From positions 202,411-266,410 of the forward strand of contig DLHT01000018.1 of the NCBI GenBank assembly GCA_002483365.1: a DNA stretch of 64,000 nt, in the 5' to 3' direction. Origin of the DNA: Cellvibrio sp. UBA7661. Lineage in GTDB: Bacteria; Pseudomonadota; Gammaproteobacteria; Pseudomonadales; Cellvibrionaceae. Below are positions 35,193 to 42,544 of the stretch, in pieces. The position numbers and the translations under genes were made by a program. The notes beneath the pieces are model-generated. The model worked only from the letters and a program-made list of their open reading frames with translations. It was not told where the DNA came from and did not search any database. The first letter of the stretch is position 1. The number at the start of each line of letters is the position of its first letter.

Positions 35193-36284
35193 GTGACTCT
35201 CGCCGCAACTAAAATGCCCACACCGATGAACATTATTTCAGCTGGCGCAGTAACCAGCGTTGGAATGAGCCTGGCAACAACTAACGCAGCCATTCACGCA
35301 GGCTTGGATAATTTTCAAGACACCGCATTTATGAATATGGGCAGCCCCGTCATAGGGGCAGCCATTCAATACAGCGCTCACCCCACTTTACCCAATCCCA
35401 CTATGCGCGGCCACGAACGTCTGGCCGCTTTTGTGCGCATGGCAATTGAAGAGTGCTTGTTAAATGCCGGAATCAATTTACCCTGCCAATATCCTATTCC
35501 AATACTGCTGGTATTGGGTGAAACCGAACGCTATGGCCGCACCGATGAATTAGTTGCGTACTGCCAACAAGCCTATGCCGCGTTATTATCCTCGGCACAT
35601 CAAACACCCTTTTATCGCGCAGAAGTGGGATGTGTTGGTGTGATTGAAGCACTACAGGCAGCGAACACATTACTTGAAAATGACGATACCCCTTTTGTTT
35701 TGCTCGTTGGTGTTGATAGCTGGTTGAATGTTCCTGATATTCAATTTGCCATCGAACATGAGCGGCTTATCTCGCCAGAAAATGCCAGCGGCTTTATTCC
35801 AAGCGAAGGGGCGGCGGCCATTTTAGTTGCCAATCCAGATTCCGTTAAACACCACACCAATGTGAATCCAGAGACACAATTGCGCATTTCCGGCATTGGC
35901 AGTGCAGAGGAAGAAGCCATTCTCTATAGCGATGCACCGTGTTATGGAAAAGGTTTGGCTAAGGCTATCCGCCAAGCACTGGATCAAGCGCAGCTATCAC
36001 TATCCGATGTCATGCTGGAACTGAACGACCTCACCAGTGAACCGTATTTTTTCGAAGAGACCGCCTATGCAAGAAGCCGCTTGTTACGCAAGTCCATGCC
36101 ATCGGGATTCGCACGTTTACAACCTGCAAACAGCACGGGCAATCTTGGCGCAGCGTTTGGCCCTTTGCTACTTGGCCTAGCGTGGCAATCCGCACAAGAG
36201 CAGACCATCCCACACGCACCCATACTTATTTCCTTATCCTCTTCAGGCGAAGCGCGTGGCGCTATAGTCGCAACACGGATTTAA
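35193..36284 (+). CDS. degenerate beta-ketoacyl synthase-like (thiolase-fold) protein
   Basis: A 363-residue protein; the GTG at 35193 lies downstream of AAAGGA, and ATG 35214 is an alternative. The thiolase fold is visible in NIISAGAVTSVGMSLATTNAAI at the N-terminus, a nucleophile-elbow-like AEVGCVGVIEALQAANTLL with Cys, FIPSEGAAAILVANP, and NSTGNLGAAFGPLLLGLAW. In true ketosynthases that last motif carries a His (GHT), here TGN, and I find no replacement for the other catalytic His. So it is probably not a condensing enzyme. Similar genes occur in T6SS accessory clusters, role unknown. It lies 22 nt after DUF2169. Confidence 0.7.
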   Translation: MTLAATKMPTPMNIISAGAVTSVGMSLATTNAAIHAGLDNFQDTAFMNMGSPVIGAAIQYSAHPTLPNPTMRGHERLAAFVRMAIEECLLNAGINLPCQYPIPILLVLGETERYGRTDELVAYCQQAYAALLSSAHQTPFYRAEVGCVGVIEALQAANTLLENDDTPFVLLVGVDSWLNVPDIQFAIEHERLISPENASGFIPSEGAAAILVANPDSVKHHTNVNPETQLRISGIGSAEEEAILYSDAPCYGKGLAKAIRQALDQAQLSLSDVMLELNDLTSEPYFFEETAYARSRLLRKSMPSGFARLQPANSTGNLGAAFGPLLLGLAWQSAQEQTIPHAPILISLSSSGEARGAIVATRI

Positions 36285-36304
36285 CTCCAACAAAGGATAT
36301 TGTC

Positions 36305-37558
36305 ATGCCTGCCATTTTAGATCGCCCAATTATTGGGCCCATTCTCGAACAACATATAGAAAACGCTGCATTTTGTTGGGCGCGTAGCCATCAACGATTA
36401 TGGTGTCCCTTATCTAATCAGCGCGTAGTACAACGCTATAAAAATCGCCTCACCGCAAATATTAACGGATTAAGATTAAGTGGCAATCATGCGCTAATGC
36501 CTGCGGTCGCAAAATTACAACGATGGAAAACACCTGACGAAACATTTGTCGCAATACTGGTGCTGTTACACAACCTAGATTCGCAGGATGCCACTGAAGC
36601 ACAACACATTTGCGAAAACATACTGATAGAAAAACCATCGCTAATTGACGGCGCGACAGCAGCCTGTCTCGAATTGAATCCACAACAGTTGTCTGAACCA
36701 CAACGTCAACTATTAACACACTGGTGGTCATCGCCTGTATCAGTATTGCGCCGCGTTGCACTCTCCTTTGCATTAAATAGCCCTCACTTCTCTGCTGCTG
36801 ACATTATTGATGCAGGCATCAGCGATGCAGATGAAGAATTTAAAGCGAACTTATTAGCAGCGATTGGTGAGCACGGTTTGCACTCGCTCATTCCGCATTG
36901 TGAAGATGCGTTATCGCATGCAAATTCTGCATGCCGCTTTGAGGCAAGCTACAGCCTGAGCTTATTGGGTTATAACGATGGCCTACCACTATTGCGCGAC
37001 AGCTTGCCATTACTGACTGGGCATGCGTTAAAACGCAGTTTATTACTTTGGGCAACTGACAGTTCTGATGAGGAATTTCACTCATGGTTAACGCTACCGG
37101 GTGACGCATTGCAACACCAAAGGAGTCGTTTGTGGGCGTTGGCATTTCGGGGGGATCAACGATTGCTGGAATGCATAACACCCTGGTTAAATCCCACCAC
37201 AGTGCGACTCGCCGCTCACGCTATTACACACATAACCAATATTGATCTGGAAAGTGTACTGGCTGAGCTTGCAGCAAAAAATGACGACGGCACGACAACA
37301 AAAGGAGACTCGGATGATGCAGGCCTTGCAGCTGTAGATCCCGATGCTTTGCGCAATTGGATAATTCAACACTGCTCAACCATCACCTCTACAGAAAGAC
37401 ACTGCATGGGCCTCCCCATCTCCCTCGAAAATGCTAACGCCAGCTTAGCACAAGGCACTCAACCACAACGCTGGCAAGCCGCATTATATTTATCGCGTCA
37501 AAGCTCAACGCACAGTGGTCGCCACATGGTGACGCTGCTAAACAAACGGAATATTTAA
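36305..37558 (+). CDS. HEAT-repeat protein (TIGR02270-like), T6SS-associated
   Basis: A 417-residue protein starting at ATG 36305, 8 nt after AAAGGA; the longer open frame upstream overlaps the preceding gene and is not credible. From residue 25 on it is all-helical with HEAT-like repeats (SPVSVLRRVALSFALNSPHFSAADIIDAGIS, DEEFKANLLAAIGEHGLHSLIPHCEDAL, SACRFEASYSLSLLGYNDGLPLL, NPTTVRLAAHAITHITNID). It resembles the TIGR02270 proteins found with PAAR/DUF2169/VgrG genes. It is likely a protein-protein interaction scaffold. Product role is unproven. Confidence 0.75.
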   Translation: MPAILDRPIIGPILEQHIENAAFCWARSHQRLWCPLSNQRVVQRYKNRLTANINGLRLSGNHALMPAVAKLQRWKTPDETFVAILVLLHNLDSQDATEAQHICENILIEKPSLIDGATAACLELNPQQLSEPQRQLLTHWWSSPVSVLRRVALSFALNSPHFSAADIIDAGISDADEEFKANLLAAIGEHGLHSLIPHCEDALSHANSACRFEASYSLSLLGYNDGLPLLRDSLPLLTGHALKRSLLLWATDSSDEEFHSWLTLPGDALQHQRSRLWALAFRGDQRLLECITPWLNPTTVRLAAHAITHITNIDLESVLAELAAKNDDGTTTKGDSDDAGLAAVDPDALRNWIIQHCSTITSTERHCMGLPISLENANASLAQGTQPQRWQAALYLSRQSSTHSGRHMVTLLNKRNI

Positions 37559-37564
37559 AGAAAT

Positions 37565-37903
37565 ATGCAAACCATTACCTTAGTCAAAAAAATATTGACC
37601 AATGGATTGCCATGCAAACGATGCGCGGAAATGCTTCATAAGTTGGAGGCATCCGGCCATATCGGAATCATTAATAGTATTGTCATCGCCGACGAGCGCG
37701 ACAGCAATTCTCCCGGCATGCTATTAGCCAAAAAATTCAACGTTGATCAAGCACCCTTTTTTATTCTTGAGCAGCAATCGGGCGAAACAAACATACTGAC
37801 AACCTATTCAGAGTTTCTGGAAAAAGCGGCAGGTCAGGCAGCAGATAAAACAACCGCTTTGCAAGACTTTTACAAAAACAGCAACGAACTTGATTTTCTG
37901 TAA
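37565..37903 (+). CDS. thioredoxin-fold CxxC protein
   Basis: A 112-residue protein. MQTITLVKKILTNGLPCKRCAEMLHKLEASG has a CxxC motif after the first strand, then VIADERDSNSPGMLLAKKFNVDQAPFFILE and a cis-Pro-like APFF, as in glutaredoxin/thioredoxin folds. A similar domain is, from memory, found at the N-terminus of some PAPS-reductase-like proteins. It begins 6 nt after the HEAT-repeat gene and is the last gene of the operon. It may help fold the Cys-rich toxin domain, or be a separate redox protein. Confidence 0.6.
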   Translation: MQTITLVKKILTNGLPCKRCAEMLHKLEASGHIGIINSIVIADERDSNSPGMLLAKKFNVDQAPFFILEQQSGETNILTTYSEFLEKAAGQAADKTTALQDFYKNSNELDFL

Positions 37904-37933
37904 GAAGCGCAACCTCAATAGTCGCTGAAAATT

Positions 37934-37956
37934 ATCTCAGACATACATCATTCCTA
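37934..37956 (+). repeat. direct repeat flanking the TacAT-type module (left)
   Basis: ATCTCAG-A-CATACATCATTCC matches ATCTCAG-G-CATATATCATTCC at 39043-39065 (20 of 23 positions). The copies are 1.1 kb apart and bracket the toxin-antitoxin pair. It could be a scar of module insertion. The remaining part of 37904-38078 is empty. Confidence 0.5.
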
Positions 37957-38078
37957 TGCCATTGCACTATCTATGATTTTCAATAAATTACACTCAACAC
38001 ACCGGAATTAACCGAGAAAAAATTTTGGTTATTACACAACTTGTCAAAAATAAAAATTCGTAAGCAACGGAAAAACAA

Positions 38079-38609
38079 TTATTTGAATAACTCAGACAGC
38101 TGTTTCATGGGGATAAACAATCGGGAGCGCTCGTTGTATTTACACAGCTCCTTGAAGCCATACTTTAAATAAAAACTCTCTGCATTTTTATTGAGACAAT
38201 CCACTACAACAGCATGTGCTGGCATATGAGCGCTAATGTTGTAGAAATATTCAAGCGCATTCACGAGAGCAACCTTCCCCAACCCCACACCTTTAAATTC
38301 CTTATGCACGGCTAACTGCGCGAGAAGAAATACTGGGATAGGATAGCGAGGTAGTGTTTTAGCGACCCCTTCTGGTAAGTCTTCACGCTTTATTAATGAT
38401 GGCGCAATAGAATAAAACGCACAGATAGGCACTTTTCCATTCGCTAAAGATAAGGATGCAGGCAGCACCATCGTTTTGCTGATGCCCGCATCCATAAGTC
38501 TTGAAGCTTGGCTTCGAATGAAGCTATTTAATTCCGGCTCGCCACAATCAAAAGACTCTCTGTCATGGATTGTTTTATCCAAGCCTACAAACTCTTTTGT
38601 ATAGCTCAC
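38079..38609 (-). CDS. GNAT-family N-acetyltransferase toxin (TacT-like)
   Basis: A 176-residue GNAT protein. FDCGEPELNSFIRSQASRLMDAGISKTMVL is the N-terminal pattern of TacT/AtaT-type toxins, and LAVHKEFKGVGLGKVALVNALEYF contains the acetyl-CoA pyrophosphate loop (KGVGLGK). The C-terminus is ESFYLKYGFKELC, with the conserved Tyr. Toxins of this type acetylate aminoacyl-tRNA and block translation. Its ATG overlaps the stop of the antitoxin by 4 nt (ATGA). Target specificity cannot be inferred. Confidence 0.85.
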   Translation of the reverse strand: MSYTKEFVGLDKTIHDRESFDCGEPELNSFIRSQASRLMDAGISKTMVLPASLSLANGKVPICAFYSIAPSLIKREDLPEGVAKTLPRYPIPVFLLAQLAVHKEFKGVGLGKVALVNALEYFYNISAHMPAHAVVVDCLNKNAESFYLKYGFKELCKYNERSRLFIPMKQLSELFK

Positions 38610-38875
38610 TTAAATCCCTGTTTTTTGGCAAATTGAACGGCGTTTGCCAGTGCGGTATTGGGCTTACTGGCCTTATTACATGCATCCATAAATCTATCGA
38701 AAACATTGTTTTCTACCGTCATAGATTCATATTGAGCTATGACCTTGGTCGAATTTTCATTCAATACGCTAACCACATAATCAGTCAGACTTTTATGGCC
38801 CAGCAATACTGAGGCTTTTTCAGCTTTAGCCTTAATTTGCTCATCAAGGCGCATGTCTAAGCGGGATGTAGCCAT
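38606..38875 (-). CDS. DUF1778 antitoxin (TacA-like)
   Basis: An 89-residue protein starting at ATG 38875, with GAGG 6 nt upstream; a 19-residue in-frame extension upstream covers the operator and is not credible. The N-terminal TSRLDMRLDEQIKAKAEKASVLLGHKSLTDYVVSVL is a DUF1778 ribbon-helix-helix domain, and the C-terminal FAKKQGFK tail should contact the acetyltransferase. It should repress its promoter by binding the two 19-bp palindromes just upstream. Confidence 0.88.
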   Translation of the reverse strand: MATSRLDMRLDEQIKAKAEKASVLLGHKSLTDYVVSVLNENSTKVIAQYESMTVENNVFDRFMDACNKASKPNTALANAVQFAKKQGFK

Positions 38876-38900
38876 GGGATACCTCGTGCACAGTGAAATT

Positions 38901-38975
38901 GTACGGACACATTCCGTACGGTCATAATACAACCATAACCAGCTTTAGATCAATATGTACGGAAAACTTCCGTAC
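38901..38975 (-). promoter_or_regulatory. TacAT promoter between two palindromic operators
   Basis: Two 19-bp palindromes share the arms GTACGG/CCGTAC: 38901-38919 (centre ACACATT) and 38957-38975 (GTACGGAA-AAC-TTCCGTAC). Between them, on the minus strand, lies TTGATC (38953-38948), an 18-bp spacer and TATTAT (38929-38924). Binding at both operators would cover the promoter on both sides, and the first operator lies 25 nt before the antitoxin start codon. Confidence 0.7.
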
Positions 38976-39042
38976 ACTCAAGCCTCAACTGACTCCCCCA
39001 GAGCGCCCTACCCTAAGCCTTATCGCACTCAAAGAGTAAAAA

Positions 39043-39065
39043 ATCTCAGGCATATATCATTCCCA
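39043..39065 (+). repeat. direct repeat flanking the TacAT-type module (right)
   Basis: Partner of 37934-37956. Just right of it begins the regulatory region of the truncated recombinase gene. Confidence 0.5.
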
Positions 39066-39078
39066 GGAATTCTTTACT

Positions 39079-39100
39079 CGGTTTAATGTGCATTAAACCG
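39079..39100. repeat. 22-bp perfect palindrome upstream of truncated recombinase
   Basis: CGGTTTAATG-TG-CATTAAACCG, arms of 10 bp. A second inverted repeat, CGATCAA-ATCCA-TTGATCG, lies at 39150-39168, 34 nt before the recombinase start. Both look like protein-binding sites rather than hairpins. Confidence 0.5.
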
Positions 39101-39201
39101 CTAGTGCCATTCCCTTCGCTTTACCCCTTTTCACACATCAACTTATCCCCGATCAAATCCATTGATCGCGGGATTTCTATTGCCTTAAAACAGGAGGCCT
39201 T

Positions 39202-39483
39202 ATGGCTACCCATGCAGTTAAAACCAAACTTTCCACATCGATATTCAAAGCGGAAATTAAATCAGCCTACGCCATTTATTTGGATAGCCTGGCACCCACA
39301 GGGCGAAAATCCATGAAAACATTGTTGCATCAGTGCGCATCCATTCTGGGCCACCAAAAACCCATCGAGCGATTCGACTGGAGCACGTTGACGTTTGAAA
39401 AAGTGCACCTTATTCGCTCCGCATTTACCGAAGCAGGATATGCAGTCAACAGTATCAACCTCGCTCTGGCAGGATTAAAAGGT
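39202..39483 (+). pseudogene. truncated tyrosine recombinase, N-terminal part only
   Basis: The ATG at 39202 has a strong AGGAGG 5 nt upstream. About 93 residues remain: an N-terminal SAM-like core-binding domain (IKSAYAIYLDSLAPTGRKSMKTLL, FDWSTLTFEKVHLIRSAFTEAGYAVNSINLALAGLKGI) as in XerC/D-like or phage-type recombinases. At about 39483 the reading frame enters the reverse strand of the P4-type integrase, so the catalytic domain is gone; the frame then runs on as antisense to 39606. This is a recombination junction between two recombinase genes. Confidence 0.65.
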
Positions 39484-40331
39484 ATCGAGCGGCACAACAT
39501 GCGCAAAACGCATTTTCATTTTATCGGCAGGAATTTCCCAATAGGCCTCCTCCCAATTAATCTCCGACCACTCCATATGGCGAATTTCACCAGGCCGTTG
39601 GAATAGTATTGGAGTGAGCCTTAGCGCAGCACTGACTTCCGGAGTACCGTTGAAGCCATCAATGCTGATGAGGATCTTGCGCAACTCTTTTGGATCAGTT
39701 ATGGCTGCCCGGTGGGTGGCCTTGGCGGTGACCAATGCATCTTTAAGATCTTGGGATGGATCTCTATCAGCCAACCCCAAACCGACTGCATAACGCATCA
39801 CTTGACCAGCAACTCTTTTGGCTCTGTTTGCAGTTTCATGCAGACCATCGATTTCAATTTGCCTTAACGGCACAAGCAATTTGGCTGAGGTGATTTCTGA
39901 GACAGGAGTGCGGCCAATATGAGGGGACAACTTTTGATCAATTATCCACTTGAGTTTATCGAGGGTTACGCGAGCAACGCCTTCAATTTCTTTCTTTTTT
40001 ATGTACTCAGCAGCAATCGCTGAAAAAGTGTTAGATGAGCTTATTCGCTTGTTTAATTTTTCTTGTTTTTTGATCTCGCCCGGATCATTCCCTTCGATCA
40101 ATTCGAGTTTTGCGAGTCGAGCTTTTTCGCGTGCAGACGCAAGTGAAATTGATGGATAAACACCAAAGGCAAGACGTTTTTCTCTTCCACCAAAACGGTA
40201 TTTCATTCGCCAGTATTTGGAGCCATTGGGCATGACCTCCAAATACATACCGCCGCCATCAGCGAGCCTTTATGACTTCTCTTTTGGTTTAGCCTTCTTG
40301 ATTGCGAGTTCGGTGAGCTTATTGGTGCCAT
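39475..40331 (-). pseudogene. P4-type tyrosine integrase, disrupted
   Basis: An integrase with N-terminal DUF4102 (MYLEVMPNGSKYWRMKYRFGGREKRLAFGVYPSISLASAR) and core domain up to WEIPADKMKMRFAHVVPL, including RPGEIRHMEW, which holds the first catalytic Arg. Three lesions are visible. One base is lost in codon 3 (ATGGCACCAATAAG versus ATGGCAACTAATAAG in the left remnant). A TAA at 40270-40272 replaces a Tyr codon. The last 100 or so residues, with the HxxR box and catalytic Tyr, are missing. It lies 150 nt from tRNA-Leu, pointing away from it, the usual arrangement for an island integrase. Confidence 0.82.
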
Positions 40332-40503
40332 TTACGCCTCCAAATTTATGCCCCCAATTGTGCCCCCAGAGCGTTGTAGCTTCAAGGGTATTTCGGTGGA
40401 CGTCTAGAGACGAAAAAAGCCCCGAAACACAGTGTTTATGCGGGTTTCGAGACTTTCTTGGATGTCTTGGAATTTCAAGATGGTGCCCGAGGCCGGACTT
40501 GAA
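40281..40503. repeat. right copy of the integrase-to-tRNA boundary repeat
   Basis: Partner of 27659-27877. It ends in the intact tRNA-Leu gene and includes the arm-like TTTATGCCCCCAATTGTGCCCCC at 40346-40369. Confidence 0.75.
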
Positions 40504-40567
40504 CCGGCACGACCAAAAGATCGACAGATTTTAAATCTGTTGTGTCTACCGATTTCACCACTCGGGC
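40481..40567 (-). tRNA. leuZ: tRNA-Leu (anticodon UAA)
   Basis: An 87-nt tRNA with encoded CCA (40481-40483). Acceptor stem GCCCGAG (5' end at 40567) pairs with CTCGGGC, the anticodon loop is in AGATT-TAA-AATCT, there is a long variable arm as in class II tRNAs, and the T arm is GCCGG-TTCAAGT-CCGGC. Its 3' end is the target of the island integrase. In the gammaproteobacterial glyW-cysT-leuZ array this is the leuZ position. Confidence 0.95.
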
Positions 40568-40600
40568 GGAGTGTCTTTACGTCGGCACGTAAAGAAAAAA

Positions 40601-40674
40601 TGGAGGCGCGATCCGGAGTCGAACCGGACTAGCTGGATTTGCAATCCAGAGCATAACCGCTTTGCTATCGCGCC
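40601..40674 (-). tRNA. cysT: tRNA-Cys (anticodon GCA)
   Basis: A 74-nt tRNA with encoded CCA (40601-40603) and discriminator U, as expected for tRNA-Cys. Acceptor GGCGCGA pairs with TCGCGCC, the anticodon stem-loop is CTGGATT-GCA-AATCCAG, and the T arm is TCCGG-TTCGACT-CCGGA. It precedes tRNA-Leu on the same transcript and starts about 7 nt after the group II intron 3' end. Confidence 0.95.
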
Positions 40675-40721
40675 ATTTCGGTCGGGTAGGAACAAGACAT
40701 TACTGCCCCATTCCCCCCTAA

Positions 40722-40755
40722 GAACCGTGCGTGCGACTTTCACCGCACACGGCTC
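40722..40755 (-). ncRNA. group II intron domain V
   Basis: A 34-nt hairpin, GAGCCGTGTGCGGT-GAAA-GTCGCACGCACGGTTC, with the catalytic AGC triad near the 5' end, a GAAA tetraloop and the 2-nt bulge region. This length and layout are canonical, so the ribozyme core is probably intact. Confidence 0.9.
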
Positions 40756-40807
40756 AAGTTACTGCAAGCTGATCTAACCAGCCGGCAACATCAGAGAGGC
40801 GCGAATA

Positions 40808-42544
40808 TTACACACCTAACCCACTGTATTGCAACTCTTTTATGTACCCTTGACTATGAATCAAAGCGTGACAATTTGGATGAAGTAAAGCACGGTTATC
40901 TTTGCGATCAGACCCGCCATCAACACGCCTTACGATGTGATGATCGTGCCAGCCACTTTGCATTGATATTCCGCCGCCACAGTAAGCACACAAGCCCAGT
41001 TGTCTGGCAAATAGCGACCAGATTTCTTTGCGGTAGCGCAGTTTATGCCGCATCCGCTGGACTCGTAGTGCCTCCCATTTTTCCTCGTGCTCCGCGTCAT
41101 ACGGATTGTAATCCGCTGGTAGTCGCTTATGGCGCACGATAGGGGTACCCGCTAACCCGTAGAGTCGGCGATACCTCGTTTCTCCCGATTGCAATTTGTA
41201 CGCTAGAGAGAACACCCAACTACGCTCACCAATGGATTTGAAGTATCGCTTCCTAACCCATTCAATGGACTTATTTGGATGCCTGCGTTTTGCCCATCGC
41301 CATATTCGCCAGAAGATAAGATACTCCAGCTTGCCGAAGGTTTGCTTTGCAACCACTGGAGAATGGTACTCCGCCCATCCCCGCAATACCGGATTCAATT
41401 GGCCAATTAACGCATCCTGCGTCAATGCTCCGCTGTTGTTAATTATCGCTGCCACTTTTCGATAAAACGCTTGCGCGTTTTTCTTGGATGGCTTGATAAA
41501 CAGCTTGGCCTTTCGATACGGTGACTTGGGTACATATTTTCTGAAGTTCCACCCCAGAAAATCAAAACCGGCGTTGATGTGAGTAATACGCGTTTTCTCC
41601 TTTGATAATTGAACCCCTCGCACCGACAAGAATTCCTCCACCCAAGGCTTCACTTCGCTTTCCAGCAATTCTTTCGAATAGGCCGTAATCACAAAGTCAT
41701 CCGCATATCTCACCACCTGTAACCCAAGCCGCTTGGATTTAGACATACCAATTGATTGCGCAAAATACGCCTTTAATTGGTTTTCCAATCCGTTAAGTGT
41801 GGCATTAGCCAAGCAGGGCGAAATAATGCCACCCTGCGGTGTTCCTGCCTTCGTTTCTGCAAACTGGTGCTTGTCTATCACACCGGCTTTTAACCATTTG
41901 TTAAGTATCGTTTTGTTCATAGGAACGTTGCGACACAGCCACTCGTGGTTAATATTGTCAAAGAAGCCCTTGATGTCCCCTTCCAAAATCCAAACCGGCG
42001 CCGTTTGCGGCGCAAGCAAGTGGAAAAGTTCTACCATTGCATCAGCGGTTGATCGGTCAGGCCGGAAGCCATAACTTTTCGGGTCGCTGGTGCTTTCTAC
42101 AACAGGCTCCAATCCCTGCAAGTAAAGCGCCTGCATTGCCCGATCCAACATCGTCGGGATGCCTAGTGGGCGCTTTTCTTGCTTGCCGGGTTTGGGTATC
42201 CATACCCGTTTTAGCGGTTTTGGTTGATAACCCCGCTTATGTGACAAACGCTTCACGGCATTCCATTTGGCGGTTGGCGTACTCCATGTTTCACCATCCA
42301 CGCCCGGTGTCTTTCGACCCCGGTTCTCTGTTACCCGCTTTACGGCCATACAGCGTCCGTAAAACGAGTGAGCAAGCAATCGTTGAAGTCGAAAAACCCT
42401 TCGCCAATCACCCGCCTTAGTCGCCTGCGCGATCTTCAATTGCGTCTTCCTAACGGTGCGATAAGCCTTTTCCCAGTTGATCTGGTGCCAGCCTGTCGCC
42501 TCGTCAGAGGACGCAGCGTGCATCGTTTCCGATGGTAGATTCAT
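40808..42544 (-). CDS. ltrA: group II intron reverse transcriptase/maturase with HNH endonuclease
   Basis: A 578-residue intron-encoded protein. Order: N-terminal RT-associated domain (WEKAYRTVRKTQLKIAQATKAGDWRRVFRLQRLLAHS), RT domain 0-7 (KTPGVDGETW, SYGFRPDRSTADAM, ILEGDIKGFFDNINH, GTPQGGIISPCLAN, and the catalytic VVRYADDFVITA), maturase domain X (AFYRKVAAIINNSG, LRGWAEYHSPVVAKQTF), and an HNH domain at the C-terminus (GLCAYCGGGIS, WHDHHIVRRVDGG, NRALLHPNCHALIHSQ). It should splice the intron and drive its mobility. The ATG has AGGAGG 6 nt upstream. All key residues are present, so it is probably active. Confidence 0.95.
   Translation of the reverse strand: MNLPSETMHAASSDEATGWHQINWEKAYRTVRKTQLKIAQATKAGDWRRVFRLQRLLAHSFYGRCMAVKRVTENRGRKTPGVDGETWSTPTAKWNAVKRLSHKRGYQPKPLKRVWIPKPGKQEKRPLGIPTMLDRAMQALYLQGLEPVVESTSDPKSYGFRPDRSTADAMVELFHLLAPQTAPVWILEGDIKGFFDNINHEWLCRNVPMNKTILNKWLKAGVIDKHQFAETKAGTPQGGIISPCLANATLNGLENQLKAYFAQSIGMSKSKRLGLQVVRYADDFVITAYSKELLESEVKPWVEEFLSVRGVQLSKEKTRITHINAGFDFLGWNFRKYVPKSPYRKAKLFIKPSKKNAQAFYRKVAAIINNSGALTQDALIGQLNPVLRGWAEYHSPVVAKQTFGKLEYLIFWRIWRWAKRRHPNKSIEWVRKRYFKSIGERSWVFSLAYKLQSGETRYRRLYGLAGTPIVRHKRLPADYNPYDAEHEEKWEALRVQRMRHKLRYRKEIWSLFARQLGLCAYCGGGISMQSGWHDHHIVRRVDGGSDRKDNRALLHPNCHALIHSQGYIKELQYSGLGV

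Noticed and set aside
36182..36304. Upstream start for the HEAT-repeat gene inside the ketosynthase-like gene
   Set aside because: It is an out-of-frame reading of the preceding gene; ATG 36305 has AAAGGA at the right distance.
39484..39606. C-terminal extension of the plus-strand recombinase frame
   Set aside because: It is antisense to the integrase pseudogene and so not part of the recombinase.
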